Position numbers and translations under genes: made by a program
The notes under the pieces: model-generated
Told to the model about the DNA's origin: nothing
Databases searched by the model: none
The model's input: the letters and a program-made list of their open reading frames with translations, nothing else
Shown here: in pieces, positions 1 to 12,324 of the stretch
Position numbering within the stretch: position 1 is the first letter of the stretch
How the letters are laid out: each line of letters starts with the position of its first letter
Assembly (NCBI RefSeq): GCF_013409935.1
Contig: NZ_JACCCO010000002.1
Location: 186,001-250,000 of the forward strand
DNA length: 64,000 bases
From: Streptosporangium sandarakinum
Lineage (GTDB): Bacteria > Actinomycetota > Actinomycetes > Streptosporangiales > Streptosporangiaceae
Reading direction: 5' to 3'

Positions 1-152
1 TGACCAACCGGCAGGCCGCCGAGCAGATGTTCGTCAGCGAGCACACCGTCGCCTTCCACCTGCGGCAGATCTTCCGCAAGCTCGGCGTCCGCTCCCGGGT
101 CGAGCTGGCCCGGCTGGCCGCCCTGTCGGCCGCCGGCCCGGACGGGGGCTGA
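1..152 (+). CDS. LuxR-family regulator, C-terminal HTH (partial)
   Basis: Only the last 49 codons are inside the window; the frame runs in from the left edge and stops with TGA at 150-152. The peptide contains the classic LuxR/FixJ recognition region (TNRQAAEQMFVSEHTVAFHL, then RQIFRKLGVRSRVELARL), so this is the DNA-binding end of a LuxR-type transcription factor. Whether the missing part is a receiver domain or the large ATPase of the LAL type cannot be seen. It converges on clpB, which ends 66 bases downstream on the other strand. Confidence 0.85.
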   Translation, partial: TNRQAAEQMFVSEHTVAFHLRQIFRKLGVRSRVELARLAALSAAGPDGG

Positions 153-217
153 CCCGGCGGCTCCGCCGGCCGCCGCCGACCACCGCCGGGACCCGCGGGA
201 GCCGAACTCGGGCGGGG

Positions 218-2805
<2,588 letters not shown>

Positions 2806-2824
<19 letters not shown>

Positions 2825-3126
2825 GGCGTGCCTCCTGCGGGCCGGGAACGGGTGCGGGCGGCGGCCTCCAGCTCGGCGATCCGGTCGAGCAGGTCGATCA
2901 CCAGGCCGAGGGCGGCGTAGTTGAGGGCGAACCCGGCGCGCAGCCGCTGGATCCGCGCCATGGCCCGCAGCTGGGACTCCTCGAACCACAGGGTCCCCGA
3001 CGGGTCGGTGCGGGCCTGCAGCGCGCCGAGGACGACCAGGCGGCGCGGCAGCTCCGGGTGGACGCCCGCGGCGCGGGCGAAGGTCTCCAGGTCCAGCCGC
3101 CGGGGCCGGGCCAGGGCGTAGGTCAC
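2806..3126 (-). CDS. cbpM: CbpM-type chaperone modulator, MerR-like
   Basis: A 106-residue protein starting at GTG 3126 ([26 protein letters not shown]). It resembles the CbpM/YccB family: a short MerR-like helix-turn-helix, then [37 protein letters not shown], the segment that in CbpM binds the J domain of CbpA and blocks its action. The start codon overlaps the dnaJ stop as GTGA (3123-3126), and its own end overlaps clpB. In Streptomyces the equivalent operon slot holds HspR, the repressor of the dnaK operon. This protein lacks the full HspR layout, so its role as J-protein modulator is inferred from the family and its partner. A DNA-binding role is possible. Confidence 0.75.
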
Positions 3127-4106
3127 CGCCGCCTCCTCGGGTCGTAGGACGAGGCGGCGGCCAGCCGCTCGAACAGCTCGCGCTCCTCGCCGGACAGGTG
3201 CGGCGGAACCGCGATCCGCACCTCGGCGAGCAGGTCCCCGGGCGTGCCGCGGGGGTTGGGCATCCCCCGGCCGCGCAGTCTCAGCCGTCGCCCGCTGGAG
3301 GTGCCCGCGGGCACCTTGACCTTGGTCTCGCCGCCGGGGGTGTCGACGGTGACGGCCGCGCCGAGCGCCGCCTCCCACGGGGTCACCGGCAGCCGGACGT
3401 GGATGTCGCGCCCCTCGACCCGGTAGCGGGGGTGCGGCGCGATGGAGACGATCAGGTAGAGGTCGCCCGGCGGCGCGCCGCCGGTGCCCCGGCCGCCCTG
3501 TCCGGCCAGCCGGACGCGCTGCCCGTCGGTCACCCCCGGCGGGATGTCCACCTGGAGGGTACGGCCGCCCACGGCGATGGACCGGCGGCCGCCGCGGTAG
3601 GCCTCCTCGACGGTCAGCTCGATCCCGGCCTCCTGGTCTGCGCCCGGGATCGGCCCCCAGCCCCGCCCGGCCCGGCCCGCGCGGCCCGCCCGCCCGGCAC
3701 CGCCCGCCCGGCCGGTGAACAGGCCCTGCAGCAGGTCGTCGAGGTCGATGCCCTCGCCGAACTCCACGCCCGGCCCGAAGCCCTCCGGTCCCATGCCCCC
3801 GGCGCCGGTCCGCGTGCCCCGCCCGGCGCGGGCCGCCCTGGCGCGCGCCCAGGTCTCCGGGTCCACGTCCTCGGGCACCTGGCGGAACTCCGGGCCGAAG
3901 GCGTCGTAGCGGCGGCGGGTCGCCGGGTCCGACAGCACGCTGTAGGCCTCGGAGATGTCCTTGAACCGGTCCTCGGCCGCCGGGTCCTTGTTGACGTCGG
4001 GGTGGTTCTCCCTGGCGAGCCTGCGGTAGGCGCGCTGGATCTCCTCCTGGCCCGCTCCCCTGGGGACCCCGAGGATCTCGTAGAAGTCGCGGGCGGGCGG
4101 CATCAT
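3123..4106 (-). CDS. dnaJ: J-domain co-chaperone, DnaJ/CbpA type without zinc finger
   Basis: A 327-residue Hsp40 that stimulates the DnaK ATPase and delivers substrates. The J domain (about 5-70) has the essential HPD motif at residues 35-37. A Gly/Arg-rich linker follows (about 85-160, several GRAGRAG repeats), then the two-part C-terminal substrate-binding domain ([16 protein letters not shown] through [12 protein letters not shown]). The four CxxCxGxG zinc-finger repeats of classical DnaJ are absent, making it CbpA-like, which fits the neighbouring CbpM-type gene. The start is the first of two adjacent ATG codons at 4106, which overlaps the grpE stop as ATGA. A longer frame to 4403 is an artefact overlapping grpE. 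Confidence 0.93.
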   Translation of the reverse strand: MMPPARDFYEILGVPRGAGQEEIQRAYRRLARENHPDVNKDPAAEDRFKDISEAYSVLSDPATRRRYDAFGPEFRQVPEDVDPETWARARAARAGRGTRTGAGGMGPEGFGPGVEFGEGIDLDDLLQGLFTGRAGGAGRAGRAGRAGRGWGPIPGADQEAGIELTVEEAYRGGRRSIAVGGRTLQVDIPPGVTDGQRVRLAGQGGRGTGGAPPGDLYLIVSIAPHPRYRVEGRDIHVRLPVTPWEAALGAAVTVDTPGGETKVKVPAGTSSGRRLRLRGRGMPNPRGTPGDLLAEVRIAVPPHLSGEERELFERLAAASSYDPRRRR

Positions 4107-4738
4107 TCCGCCTTGGAGACCACGACCTGGGCGGGTCGCAGCTGCCGCTCGCCGTCGCCATAGCCGGGCCGCACGACGGCGACGACCGTCCCGGCGGGCA
4201 CATCCTCGCGCGGGACCGCCGCCACCGCCTCGTGCCGGGCCGGGTCGAACGTCTCCCAGGTGTCGTCCCGGCGCGGGAACCCCAGGTGGGCCAGGACTGT
4301 CAGGCCCTGCTGCAGCACCGCCCGCAGGCCCTCGGCGAGGGAGGCGGGGTCGCCCTCGGCGTGTTCCAGGGCGCGTTCCAGGTTGTCCAGCACGGGCAGC
4401 CACTCCCCGGCCGCCCTGACCTGCTCCTCCAGCCGCACCCGCTCGGCGTCGCGGCTGACGCGCTTGCGGAGGTTGTCGAGGTCGGCCAGGGCGCGCTTCC
4501 AGCGGTCCTCCAGCTCGGCGACCCGGTCCCGCAGCCCGGCCGCCTCCGCCTCAGCCGCCGCCTCGGCCCCGGTCTCCGCACCGGTGGCCGGTCCCCCGGC
4601 CCGGCCGGCACTCCGGTCCGCGCCCTGGCCCGCGGCCCGGTCCGCCGCCCGGTCCGTGGTCTGTCCCTCGGACGGCTCCGCGGGCGGCCCGGCGGGCGGT
4701 CCCGCGGCGGTGCCCTCCCACTCCAGCGGGTCACTCAT
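4103..4738 (-). CDS. grpE: Nucleotide exchange factor GrpE
   Basis: A 211-residue GrpE that releases ADP from DnaK. The N-terminal 65 residues are disordered and Ala/Gly/Arg-rich. A long coiled coil follows ([20 protein letters not shown], about 70-130), then the compact beta domain ([20 protein letters not shown] to the end), including the usual [12 protein letters not shown] segment. ATG at 4738 overlaps the dnaK stop by 8 bases, so translation is probably coupled to dnaK. Its stop overlaps the dnaJ start. Length and domain order are normal for actinobacteria. Confidence 0.94.
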   Translation of the reverse strand: MSDPLEWEGTAAGPPAGPPAEPSEGQTTDRAADRAAGQGADRSAGRAGGPATGAETGAEAAAEAEAAGLRDRVAELEDRWKRALADLDNLRKRVSRDAERVRLEEQVRAAGEWLPVLDNLERALEHAEGDPASLAEGLRAVLQQGLTVLAHLGFPRRDDTWETFDPARHEAVAAVPREDVPAGTVVAVVRPGYGDGERQLRPAQVVVSKAE

Positions 4739-6626
4739 CGGTCGTGAACTCCGCGTCGATGACGTCCTCGTCCCCACCGGCGCCCGGCCCGGCACCGGCG
4801 GTGCCCGTGCCGACCCCCGGCCCCGCCCCGACCCCGGCCGCGCTCAGGCCCTGGTAGACCTGCCGCAGGTCCTCGGCCAGCGACCGCAGCCGCTCCAGCG
4901 GGGTGTCCTGCCGCTCGATCGCCCCGCGGGCCTCGGAGACGAGCATCTCGGCCCGCGCCTTCTCGTGCACCGGGGCGGCGTCCCCCAGCTCCCGCAGGCG
5001 GCGTTCCACCTGGTAGGCGGCGCTGTCGACGGTGTTGCGGGCATCGACCGCCTCGCGCAGCCGCCGGTCCTCGTCGCGGTGCCGCTCGGCGTCGCTCACC
5101 ATCCGCTCGATCTCCCCCTGGTCGAGGGTCGAGCTCTCGCTGATCGTGATGCGCTGCTCGGCGCCGGTGTCCTTGTCCCGGGCGGAGACGTTCAGGATGC
5201 CGTTGGCGTCGATGTCGTAGGTCACCTCGATCTGCGGCTCGCCGCGCGGCGCGGGCCTGATGTTCTCCAGCCGGAACCGGCCCAGCACCCGGTTGTCGGC
5301 GGCGCGCTCGCGCTCCCCCTGCAGCACCACCACGTCCACCGCGCTCTGGCCGTCCTCGGCGGTGCTGAACACCTCGGTACGGCGGGCCGGGATCGTCGTG
5401 TTGCGGTCGATGACCTTCGTCATGATCCCGCCGAGGGTCTCGATGCCCAGCGACAGCGGGGTAACGTCGAGCAGGACGACGTCCTTCAGCTCGCCCTTGA
5501 TGACGGCCGCCTGGACCGCGGCGCCCAGCGCCACGACCTCGTCGGGGTTGACCGTCATGTTGGGTTCCTTGCCGCCGGTCATGCGGCGCACCAGCTCCTG
5601 TACGGCGGGCATCCGGGTCGAGCCGCCGACCAGGATCACCTCGTCGATGTCGGCCGCGGTGAGCCGGGCGTCGGACATGGCCTGCTCCACCGGCCCCCGG
5701 CACCGTTCCAGCAGGTCGGCGGTGATCTCCTCGAACGTCGCCCGCCGCAGCGTGGTGTTCAGGTGCTTGGGCCCGCTCGCGTCCGCGGTGATGAACGGCA
5801 GGCTGATCTGCGTCTGGGTGACGGCCGACAGCTCCACCTTCGCCTTCTCCGCCGCCTCGAAAAGCCGCTGCAGCGCCTGGGGGTCGCCGCGCAGGTCGAT
5901 GCCGGTGTCGCGCTGGAACTCGTCGGCCAGCCGGTCGACGATGCGCCGGTCGAAGTCGTCGCCGCCCAGGTGGGTGTCGCCGGCGGTCGCCCGCACCTCG
6001 ACGACGCCCTCGCCGACGGTCAGCACGCTGACGTCGAACGTGCCGCCGCCCAGGTCGAAGACCAGGACGGTCTCGTTCTCCTTGCGGTCCATGCCGTAGG
6101 CGAGCGCCGCCGCGGTGGGCTCGTTGATGATCCTCAGCACCTCCAGGCCCGCGATCTTCCCCGCGTCCTTGGTCGCCTGGCGCTGGGAGTCGTTGAAGTA
6201 GGCCGGTACGGTGATGACCGCCTCGGTGACCTTCTCCCCCAGGAACTTCGAGGCGTCGTCGACGAGCTTGCGCAGGACCTGGGCGGCGATCTCCTCGGGC
6301 GCGTACGGCTTGCCGCGCACGTCGAAGCGGACCGCGCCGTCCGGGCCGGACACCACGTCGAAGGAGACGGCGTTGATCTCGCTGGAGACCTCGTCGTAGC
6401 GGCGGCCGATGAACCGCTTGGCGGAGTAGATCGTCCCCTTGGGATTGAGGATCGCCTGCCGCCGGGCCAGCTGGCCGACCAGGCGCTCGCCCTCCGGGGT
6501 GAAGGCCACGACCGACGGCGTCGTCCGCGACCCTTCGGCGTTGGGGATGACCGTGGGCGTGTCGCCCTCCATCGTGGCGATCACCGAGTTGGTGGTTCCC
6601 AGGTCGATCCCGACTGCTTTGGCCAT
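4731..6626 (-). CDS. dnaK: Molecular chaperone DnaK (Hsp70)
   Basis: A 631-residue Hsp70, the ATP-driven core of the chaperone system encoded by the following four genes. The N-terminal ATPase domain starts [21 protein letters not shown]. Phosphate-2 and adenosine motifs are seen as [16 protein letters not shown] and [13 protein letters not shown]. The linker [18 protein letters not shown] (about 380) leads to the substrate-binding domain and helical lid, ending in an acidic [12 protein letters not shown] tail. ATG 6626 is fixed by the invariant N terminus. First gene of the operon; 195 bases separate it from the stress gene upstream. I found no CIRCE or HAIR element, but a 20-base motif at 6734-6753 is shared with that neighbour. 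Many actinomycetes have a second dnaK, so this may be an accessory copy. Confidence 0.97.
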   Translation of the reverse strand: MAKAVGIDLGTTNSVIATMEGDTPTVIPNAEGSRTTPSVVAFTPEGERLVGQLARRQAILNPKGTIYSAKRFIGRRYDEVSSEINAVSFDVVSGPDGAVRFDVRGKPYAPEEIAAQVLRKLVDDASKFLGEKVTEAVITVPAYFNDSQRQATKDAGKIAGLEVLRIINEPTAAALAYGMDRKENETVLVFDLGGGTFDVSVLTVGEGVVEVRATAGDTHLGGDDFDRRIVDRLADEFQRDTGIDLRGDPQALQRLFEAAEKAKVELSAVTQTQISLPFITADASGPKHLNTTLRRATFEEITADLLERCRGPVEQAMSDARLTAADIDEVILVGGSTRMPAVQELVRRMTGGKEPNMTVNPDEVVALGAAVQAAVIKGELKDVVLLDVTPLSLGIETLGGIMTKVIDRNTTIPARRTEVFSTAEDGQSAVDVVVLQGERERAADNRVLGRFRLENIRPAPRGEPQIEVTYDIDANGILNVSARDKDTGAEQRITISESSTLDQGEIERMVSDAERHRDEDRRLREAVDARNTVDSAAYQVERRLRELGDAAPVHEKARAEMLVSEARGAIERQDTPLERLRSLAEDLRQVYQGLSAAGVGAGPGVGTGTAGAGPGAGGDEDVIDAEFTTDE

Positions 6627-6733
6627 GCTGACCTCCGACGAGTGCGCTCTGGCCTCCGGCGGGCGGGCGCCCCGCGGGACGCCGCGGGGCAGGGTCTCGC
6701 CCCACGCGGCCCACAATCGCTCCGCACGGCCCG

Positions 6734-6753
6734 CCGCCACATCCTCAGACCTG
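6734..6753 (-). promoter_or_regulatory. 20-base motif upstream of dnaK, shared with the stress gene
   Basis: On the minus strand this reads CAGGTCTGAGGATGTGGCGG, 108 bases before the dnaK start. An 18/20 match in the same orientation lies at 7486-7505, 51 bases before the next stress gene. A 12-base perfect palindrome GGCCGATCGGCC lies just upstream at 6761-6772. The match between two stress-related promoters suggests a shared sigma-factor or activator site; its identity is unknown. Confidence 0.5.
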
Positions 6754-6820
6754 ACGGTTCGGCCGATCGGCCGGTCCCGGGGACGCGGGGTCCCAGGGAC
6801 GCCGTCTCAGGGGCGCCGTC

Positions 6821-7435
6821 TCAGGGACGCGGCGGAACGGCGCCGGGCGGCATCGCCCCCGGTGCCCCGTGCGCTCCCGGCGGCATCGTCCCGGGCCCGC
6901 CGGTCGCCGGAGGGGGAACGGTCCCGCCGGGCGTGGCCGAACCGGGCGGCATCGTCCCCATGGGCGTCCCGCCCGGGGACATCGACTCCAGGACCCTGCG
7001 CGCCTCGACGACGTGCGGCGCCGTGGCCAGCACCTCGTAGTGGTCGGCGACCAGCTCGCTGGAGGAGATGAAGTCGCGCTTGCCCCCGGTGAGCGCGTGA
7101 CCGACCAGGCCGAAGATCGCACCGGCGATCACACCCCAGATCAGGCCCCACAGGATCAGCAGGAGGCCGAACCGCCCGGGAACGAAGATCGCCAGGAACA
7201 GCCCGACCAGCAGTCCGATCCAGGCGCCCGACGCCGCGCCCATCCCGGTCGCGCGCAGGTAGGTCAGCCGCCCGAGCACCTTCTCCACGAGCCGGAGGTC
7301 CACCCCGACGATCGAGGTGTTCTCGACCGGGAACTTCTGATCCGACAGGTAGTCCACGGCGCGCTGGGCCTCCGCGTAGGTGCGGTAGTTCGCCACCGGC
7401 TCGCGGGCGGCCGGCGGCGTCTCGGCGGGTCGCAT
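6821..7435 (-). CDS. General stress membrane protein (YflT/GSP17M-like)
   Basis: A 204-residue protein. Residues 15-55 form the general-stress-protein 17M-like fold (VANYRTYAEAQRAVDYLSDQ then VENTSIVGVDLRLVEKV). Two adjacent transmembrane segments follow (about 70-115, IGLLVGLFLAIFVPG and LLLILWGLIWGVIAGAIFGL). The C terminus is a low-complexity Pro/Gly/Met tail with repeated PPG and GAMPPGA units. ATG 7435 follows a GAGGAG site by 8 bases. Family members are induced by general stress but their biochemical role is unknown. It lies upstream of the dnaK operon in the same direction, with its own promoter region carrying the shared 20-base motif. Confidence 0.8.
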   Translation of the reverse strand: MRPAETPPAAREPVANYRTYAEAQRAVDYLSDQKFPVENTSIVGVDLRLVEKVLGRLTYLRATGMGAASGAWIGLLVGLFLAIFVPGRFGLLLILWGLIWGVIAGAIFGLVGHALTGGKRDFISSSELVADHYEVLATAPHVVEARRVLESMSPGGTPMGTMPPGSATPGGTVPPPATGGPGTMPPGAHGAPGAMPPGAVPPRP

Positions 7436-7485
7436 GTGGCCCTCCTCAGGTAGGTCGTACACCCACCGTGACCGGACCGCGACGA

Positions 7486-7505
7486 CCACCACATCCCCAG
7501 ACCTG
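7486..7505 (-). promoter_or_regulatory. 20-base motif upstream of the stress membrane protein
   Basis: Minus-strand reading CAGGTCTGGGGATGTGGTGG, differing at two positions from the element before dnaK (6734-6753). It lies 51 bases before the start at 7435, close enough to be a promoter or an activator site. Seen directly; function is inferred from the duplication. Confidence 0.5.
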
Positions 7506-7578
7506 GTAGTCAGACGCCGGGCACGGCCCTCAGAGCCCTGAAGACCCGCAACGCCAGGGAAGCACCGGCCGGCCCGGC

Positions 7579-8217
7579 TCAGGCGGCGCCGACCGGCTTG
7601 CCGTGCTCCTCCTTCGCCGCCGCCCTGGCGGCCCGCCGCTTGACGAACACCGTGGTGGCCAGGCCGAACAGCACCGCCGCGACCAGCCCCACCCAGGAGA
7701 AGCCCTTGAGCCACTGCTCGGCGACCCGGCCCACCGAGTAGACCGCGGCGGTGGTGCCGCCCGCCCACACGATGCCGCCCAGCACGTTGGCGACCAGGAA
7801 CCGCCAGTACGGCATGCGCAGCGCGCCCGCCAGCGGCCCGGCCAGGATGCGCAGCAACGCGATGAACCGGCCGAAGAAAACCGTCCACATGCCGTAGCGG
7901 TGGAAGTAGTGCGCGGCCCTGGCGATGTGCTCCGGGCCGAAGTGCTTGGGGAACCTGCGTCCCAGCCGGTCGAACAGCGGCTGGCCCCCCTTGCGGCCGA
8001 TGGCGTAGCCGATCGAGTCGCCGATGATCGCCCCGGTGCTGGCGCAGACGCCGACCCACACCGGGTCGACCACCCCCTTGGCCGCCAGCAGCGCGGCGCT
8101 GACCAGGACGATCTCCCCCGGAAGCGGGATGCCCAGGCTCTCCACCCCGATCACCAGGCCGACGATCAGGCAGACCCACAGCGGCGGGATCGACTGGAGC
8201 AACGCGTCGACATGCAT
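7579..8217 (-). CDS. DedA-family membrane protein
   Basis: A 212-residue integral membrane protein of the DedA/SNARE-associated family, thought to help flip undecaprenyl phosphate or phospholipids. Family landmarks are IPLPGEIVLVSAALLAAKG, the GDSIGYAIGRKGG segment, FFGRFIALLRILAGPLAGALRM (the conserved F-x-x-R-F/G motif) and W-rich C-terminal helices. A basic tail (VKRRAARAAAKEEHGK) should face the cytoplasm. I chose ATG 8217 because an AGGGTGG lies 5 bases upstream; a GTG three codons earlier (8226) is the alternative. It stands alone, 202 bases from menD. Confidence 0.88.
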   Translation of the reverse strand: MHVDALLQSIPPLWVCLIVGLVIGVESLGIPLPGEIVLVSAALLAAKGVVDPVWVGVCASTGAIIGDSIGYAIGRKGGQPLFDRLGRRFPKHFGPEHIARAAHYFHRYGMWTVFFGRFIALLRILAGPLAGALRMPYWRFLVANVLGGIVWAGGTTAAVYSVGRVAEQWLKGFSWVGLVAAVLFGLATTVFVKRRAARAAAKEEHGKPVGAA

Positions 8218-8418
8218 GGATGCCACCCTATTGGGTCCGGTGCCGCGATCTTCGCCATCCGGACCGTCCGGGCACGGCGGGACCCTCCGTACCGGGCGGG
8301 CGGAACCGGAGGCCGGGCACGGCGCGGGGCCGGCCGTACCGGCGGGTGGACCCGGGACGGGGCCGGGCGCGCCGGACCGCGCCGCCGCACCCGGGCGCCG
8401 GTCCGGGTGCGGGGACCG

Positions 8419-10074
8419 TCAGACGGCCCCGCGGATCGCGGCGTGGGCCGCCTCGCGCATCGCGGCGTGCAGCGCCGCGTTGGGCTCCCGCTCGGTGCGG
8501 GCCTCGACGATCCGGATCCCCTCCCCGCGCAGCGCCTTGGGCAGCTGCCCGGCCTCGTCCACGAAGGTGTACGGCGTGCCGGTCGCCGCGGCCACGTGCG
8601 CCAGGTCCACCCCGTGCGCGGTGCCGAAGACCCGCTCGAACGGCTCGCGCAGCGCGGCCTGGGGCAGCAGCGAGAAGATCCCGCCGCCGTCGTTGTTCAC
8701 CACGACCAGGCACAGGTCGGGGCGGGGCTCGCGGGGCCCGAGGATCAGGCCGTTCTGGTCGTGCAGGAACGTCAGGTCGCCCAGCAGCGCGTAGGAGGGG
8801 CCGTTGTGGGCCAGCGCCGCGCCGATCGCGCTGGAGACCACGCCGTCGATTCCGGCGGCCCCCCGGTTGGCCATGATCCGCAGGCCCCGGCGGGGCCGCA
8901 TCGCCTGGTCCAGGTCGCGGATCGGCATGGAGGAGCCGGAGAACAGCAGCGACCCGTTGGGCAGCGCCTCGGCCAGGTCGCGGGCCAGGCGCGGCTCGCT
9001 GAACCCGGCGCCGTCCAGCACCTCGTCGACCGCGGCCCGGACCGCGGCGTCGGCGCGGCGCCAGGAGCGCAGCCAGGCGTCGTCGCCGGCCGCGACCGGG
9101 ATCTCCACCGCCTGCGCCACCTGGGTGGCCGAGCGGGTCGGGTCGGGCCAGCGGGTCAGGTCTCCGGTGACCACGATGTGCTCGGCGGCCTGGCCCAGCC
9201 AGCCCAGCAGCGACCGTGACAGGCTCGGGCGGCCCAGGGTGACCACCACCTCGGGCCGGTGCCCCTCGGTGAACTCCGGGGCGCCGAGCAGGAAGTGGTG
9301 GGCCGACATCGCGTGGTCGCCGTAGCGGGCGTTGCCGTGCGGCTCCGACAGCACCGGCCAGCCCGCCATGCCCGCCGCCGCGACGTACCGCCGCACGTTG
9401 GCGGCGCCGTCGCCGACGACCAGCACCCCGCGCCGGGTCGGCGGCAGGTGCAGCGCCGACGCCGGGGGCGCCACCCGGGTGCGGACCCACGGCCCGGCGG
9501 CGCCGCCGTCCAGGGGCTCGCACCAGGAGGTGTCGCCGTCGGGGACGAGCGGCTCGCGGAAGGGGACGTTCAGGTGGACCGGCCCGGGATCGGACGGGCC
9601 CAGGGCGCGCTGGTAGGCGCGGCAGGCCAGCGAACGCCAGTAGGCGACCTGGCCGGGGCGGTTCTCCGGCACGCCGACCTCGCTGAACCAGCGGACCGCC
9701 GTGCCGTACATCTTGATCTGGTCGACGGTCTGGCTGGCGCCGGTGTCGCGCAGCTCGGGCGGCCGGTCGGCGGTGAGCACCAGCAGCGGCACCCCCGACT
9801 CGTGCGCCTCGATCACCGCGGGGTGGAAGTTGGCCGCGGCGGTGCCGGAGGTGCAGACCAGCGCGACCGGCCGCTCCCCGCGGCGGGCCAGGCCCACCGC
9901 CAGGTAGGACGCCGACCGCTCGTCGACGCGCACGTGCAGCCGCAGCCTGCTGTCGGCGTGCACGGCCAGCGCGAGCGGGGTCGAGCGGGATCCGGGTGCG
10001 AGCACCACGTCGGTCAGGCCGCAGCGGGCGAGCTCGTCCACCAGCACGGTCGCGAGCGCGGTGGCGGGGTTCAC
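8419..10074 (-). CDS. menD: SEPHCHC synthase MenD (menaquinone)
   Basis: A 551-residue thiamine-diphosphate enzyme that joins isochorismate and 2-oxoglutarate, the first committed step of classical menaquinone synthesis. Features are the N-terminal pyrimidine-binding domain with DVVLAPGSRSTPLALAVH, the catalytic-region segment VDERSASYLAVGLARRG, CTSGTAAANFHPAVIEA, the MenD-specific DRPPELRDTGASQTVDQ, and a C-terminal PP domain with the metal site GDLTFLHDQNGL. GTG 10074 follows GGAGGG. It is 85 bases downstream of menB on the same strand and probably co-transcribed with it. Confidence 0.96.
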   Translation of the reverse strand: MNPATALATVLVDELARCGLTDVVLAPGSRSTPLALAVHADSRLRLHVRVDERSASYLAVGLARRGERPVALVCTSGTAAANFHPAVIEAHESGVPLLVLTADRPPELRDTGASQTVDQIKMYGTAVRWFSEVGVPENRPGQVAYWRSLACRAYQRALGPSDPGPVHLNVPFREPLVPDGDTSWCEPLDGGAAGPWVRTRVAPPASALHLPPTRRGVLVVGDGAANVRRYVAAAGMAGWPVLSEPHGNARYGDHAMSAHHFLLGAPEFTEGHRPEVVVTLGRPSLSRSLLGWLGQAAEHIVVTGDLTRWPDPTRSATQVAQAVEIPVAAGDDAWLRSWRRADAAVRAAVDEVLDGAGFSEPRLARDLAEALPNGSLLFSGSSMPIRDLDQAMRPRRGLRIMANRGAAGIDGVVSSAIGAALAHNGPSYALLGDLTFLHDQNGLILGPREPRPDLCLVVVNNDGGGIFSLLPQAALREPFERVFGTAHGVDLAHVAAATGTPYTFVDEAGQLPKALRGEGIRIVEARTEREPNAALHAAMREAAHAAIRGAV

Positions 10075-10159
10075 CGCGCCGCCCTCCGCGGCCGGCGGGC
10101 GCGGTGCCGCACCGCACCCGCCCCGCGGCCGCCGGGGCGGCGCGACAGCGTCTCGTCCA

Positions 10160-11065
10160 TTACGGCCGGCGCGGGAACTTGTCGAAGTCGGGGCTGCGCT
10201 TCTCCTTGAAGGCGTCGCGGCCCTCCTGCGCCTCCTCGCTCATGTAGAACAGCAGGGTGGCGTCCCCGGCGAACTGCTGCATGCCGGCGGCGCCGTCGCT
10301 GACGGCGTTCAGCGCGCCCTTGAGCATGCGCAGCGCCAGCGGCGACTTCTCCAGCATCTCCTTGGCCCACTTGACGGTCTCGGTCTCGAGCTCGGCCAGC
10401 GGGACGACGGCGTTGACCAGGCCCCAGTCCAGGGCGGTCTTCGCGTCGTACTGGCGGCACAGGTACCAGATCTCGCGGGCCCGCTTCAGGCCGACGGTCT
10501 CGGCCAGCAGCCAGGAGCCGTAGCCGCCGTCGAAGGAGCCGACCTTCGGGCCGGTCTGGCCGAAGACGGCGTTGTCGGCGGCGATGGACAGGTCGCAGCA
10601 GACGTGCAGCACGTGGCCGCCGCCGATGGCGTAACCGGCGATCATCGCGATGACCGGCTTGGGGCAGCGGCGGATCTGCACCTGCAGGTCCAGCACGTTC
10701 AGCCGGCCGACGTGCGGGGTGGACTTGTCGACGTAGCCGTCGTCGCCGCGGATCTTCTGGTCGCCGCCGGAGCAGAAGGCGCGGTCGCCGGCTCCGGTGA
10801 GAATGATCACACCGACCTCGCCGTCCTCCTGGGCGACGTCGAAGGCCCGGCGCAGCTCGAACAGCGTGGTCGGGCGGAAGGCGTTGTGCCGTTCGGGCCG
10901 GTTGATCGTGATCTTCGCGATGCCCTCGCCGGTCTCGTAGACGATGTCCTCGTAGTCGCCCAACCGCTTCCAGTCGACCGCGCTCTTCTGGACGCTCTCC
11001 GGCAGGGGACGCCCCTCGCCCGCCGCCGGCTCGTTGCTGCCCGGCTCGGCCCGCTCGGTGCTCAC
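10160..11065 (-). CDS. menB: 1,4-Dihydroxy-2-naphthoyl-CoA synthase MenB
   Basis: A 301-residue crotonase-fold enzyme that cyclises O-succinylbenzoyl-CoA in menaquinone synthesis. It has the oxyanion-hole segment [16 protein letters not shown], the MenB-type [19 protein letters not shown], the catalytic-region [18 protein letters not shown], and the C-terminal [11 protein letters not shown] that closes the active site of the neighbouring subunit. The N-terminal 30 residues are a disordered extension. GTG 11065 is used. It is divergent from menE across a 71-base gap. Confidence 0.96.
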   Translation of the reverse strand: MSTERAEPGSNEPAAGEGRPLPESVQKSAVDWKRLGDYEDIVYETGEGIAKITINRPERHNAFRPTTLFELRRAFDVAQEDGEVGVIILTGAGDRAFCSGGDQKIRGDDGYVDKSTPHVGRLNVLDLQVQIRRCPKPVIAMIAGYAIGGGHVLHVCCDLSIAADNAVFGQTGPKVGSFDGGYGSWLLAETVGLKRAREIWYLCRQYDAKTALDWGLVNAVVPLAELETETVKWAKEMLEKSPLALRMLKGALNAVSDGAAGMQQFAGDATLLFYMSEEAQEGRDAFKEKRSPDFDKFPRRP

Positions 11066-11136
11066 GATCGTCTCGCCCCTTCCTCACCAGGGTCTCCCCC
11101 GGTCGTCACTCGGCATTCGGCACTAACCTTACGACC

Positions 11137-12324
11137 GTGACGACCGGACCCGCACATGTGGAGCCCCCTTCCGGGGGGCGGGAGCTGCACGCCCTGACGC
11201 TGCCCCCCGGCCCTCGCCTGACCGCCGCCGTCGCCGCGGCGCTCGGCGGGGACGGCCCCGCGGTCCTCCCCCTGCCGCCCGACCTGCCCGCCCCGGCGCT
11301 GCGGGCGACGCTCGCGGCGCTGCGCCCCACCCACCTCGACGGCGCGCCGTACGCCGGCGGCGTCCCGGCGGCGCCGGAGGTGGCCGTGGTCATCGCCACC
11401 AGCGGTTCGACCGGCACCCCCAAGGGGGTCCAGCTGTCGGCCGCCGCGCTGCGCGCCTCGGCCGCCGCCTCGCTGCGCCGGCTGGGCGCCCGGCCCGGCG
11501 AGCGCTGGCTGTGCTGCCTGCCGCCCTCTCACGTCTCGGGCCTGCAGGTGCTGGTGAGGTCGCTGCTCGGCGGGACCGAGCCGATCGTGCACGGGAGCTT
11601 CTCGCCGGAGGCGGTGCTGGCCTCAGGGGCCGACCACGTCTCGCTGGTGCCGACCCAGCTGCGCCGCCTGCTGGCCACGGACCCGGCCGGTCCGGCGGCC
11701 TTCCGGACGATCCTGCTGGGCGGCGCCGCCGCCCCCGCCGATCTGCTCGCCGCCGCCCGCGACGCGGGCGCCCGGGTCGTCACCACCTACGGCATGAGCG
11801 AGACCTCCGGCGGATGCGTTTACGACGGCGAGCCCCTTGACAATGTAGATCTCAAAATCGGCGCCGACGGGCGGATCCGCCTCACCGGGCCCGTGCTGTT
11901 CTCCGGCTACCGGCTGCGTCCCGACCTCACCGCCGCCGCCCGCGACGGCGACTGGTTCCTGACCTCCGACCTCGGCGAGGTGTCCCGGGGGCGGCTGCGG
12001 GTCATCGGCCGGGCCGACGACATGATCAACACCGGCGGCGAGAAGGTCGTCGCGGCGCAGGTCGCGGCGGTCGTGGCCGAGCACCCCGCGGTCGCCGACG
12101 CCGCGGTGGTCGGCCGCCCCGACCCCGAGTGGGGCGAGCGGGTGGTCGCCGTCGTGGTCTCCCCGGCCCCGCCGTCCCTGGCCGAGCTGCGCGCCTTCGT
12201 CAAGGAGCGGCTCCCGGCCCACGCGGCCCCGGCCGAGCTCGTCGTGCTGCCGGAGATGCCTCTTCTGTCCAACGGGAAGCCGGATCTCGCCGCCCTCCGT
12301 TATGGTCGTCATCCGGAACCGTGA
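11137..12324 (+). CDS. menE: O-succinylbenzoate-CoA ligase MenE
   Basis: A 395-residue ANL-superfamily acyl-CoA ligase that activates o-succinylbenzoate for MenB. Visible motifs are the P-loop VVIATSGSTGTPKGVQLS, the adenylate-binding TTYGMSETSGG, the hinge WFLTSDLGEV and the C-terminal GRADDMINTGGEKVVAAQ, ending with the catalytic lysine region PLLSNGKPDLAALR. It is shorter than many ligases, as usual for actinobacterial MenE. GTG 11137. Divergent from menB, so menB-menD and menE probably share the 71-base promoter gap. MenA, MenC and MenF are not in the window. Confidence 0.93.
   Translation: MTTGPAHVEPPSGGRELHALTLPPGPRLTAAVAAALGGDGPAVLPLPPDLPAPALRATLAALRPTHLDGAPYAGGVPAAPEVAVVIATSGSTGTPKGVQLSAAALRASAAASLRRLGARPGERWLCCLPPSHVSGLQVLVRSLLGGTEPIVHGSFSPEAVLASGADHVSLVPTQLRRLLATDPAGPAAFRTILLGGAAAPADLLAAARDAGARVVTTYGMSETSGGCVYDGEPLDNVDLKIGADGRIRLTGPVLFSGYRLRPDLTAAARDGDWFLTSDLGEVSRGRLRVIGRADDMINTGGEKVVAAQVAAVVAEHPAVADAAVVGRPDPEWGERVVAVVVSPAPPSLAELRAFVKERLPAHAAPAELVVLPEMPLLSNGKPDLAALRYGRHPEP

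Noticed and set aside
6627-6820. HAIR or CIRCE heat-shock operator before dnaK
   Set aside because: I looked for CTTGAGT-N7-ACTCAAG and TTAGCACTC-N9-GAGTGCTAA type repeats on both strands and did not see them.
4260-7040. 926-codon plus-strand frame over grpE and dnaK
   Set aside because: Antisense shadow; composition is Arg/Pro/Ser or Asp/Val-rich with no domain, while dnaK and grpE are unambiguous on the other strand.
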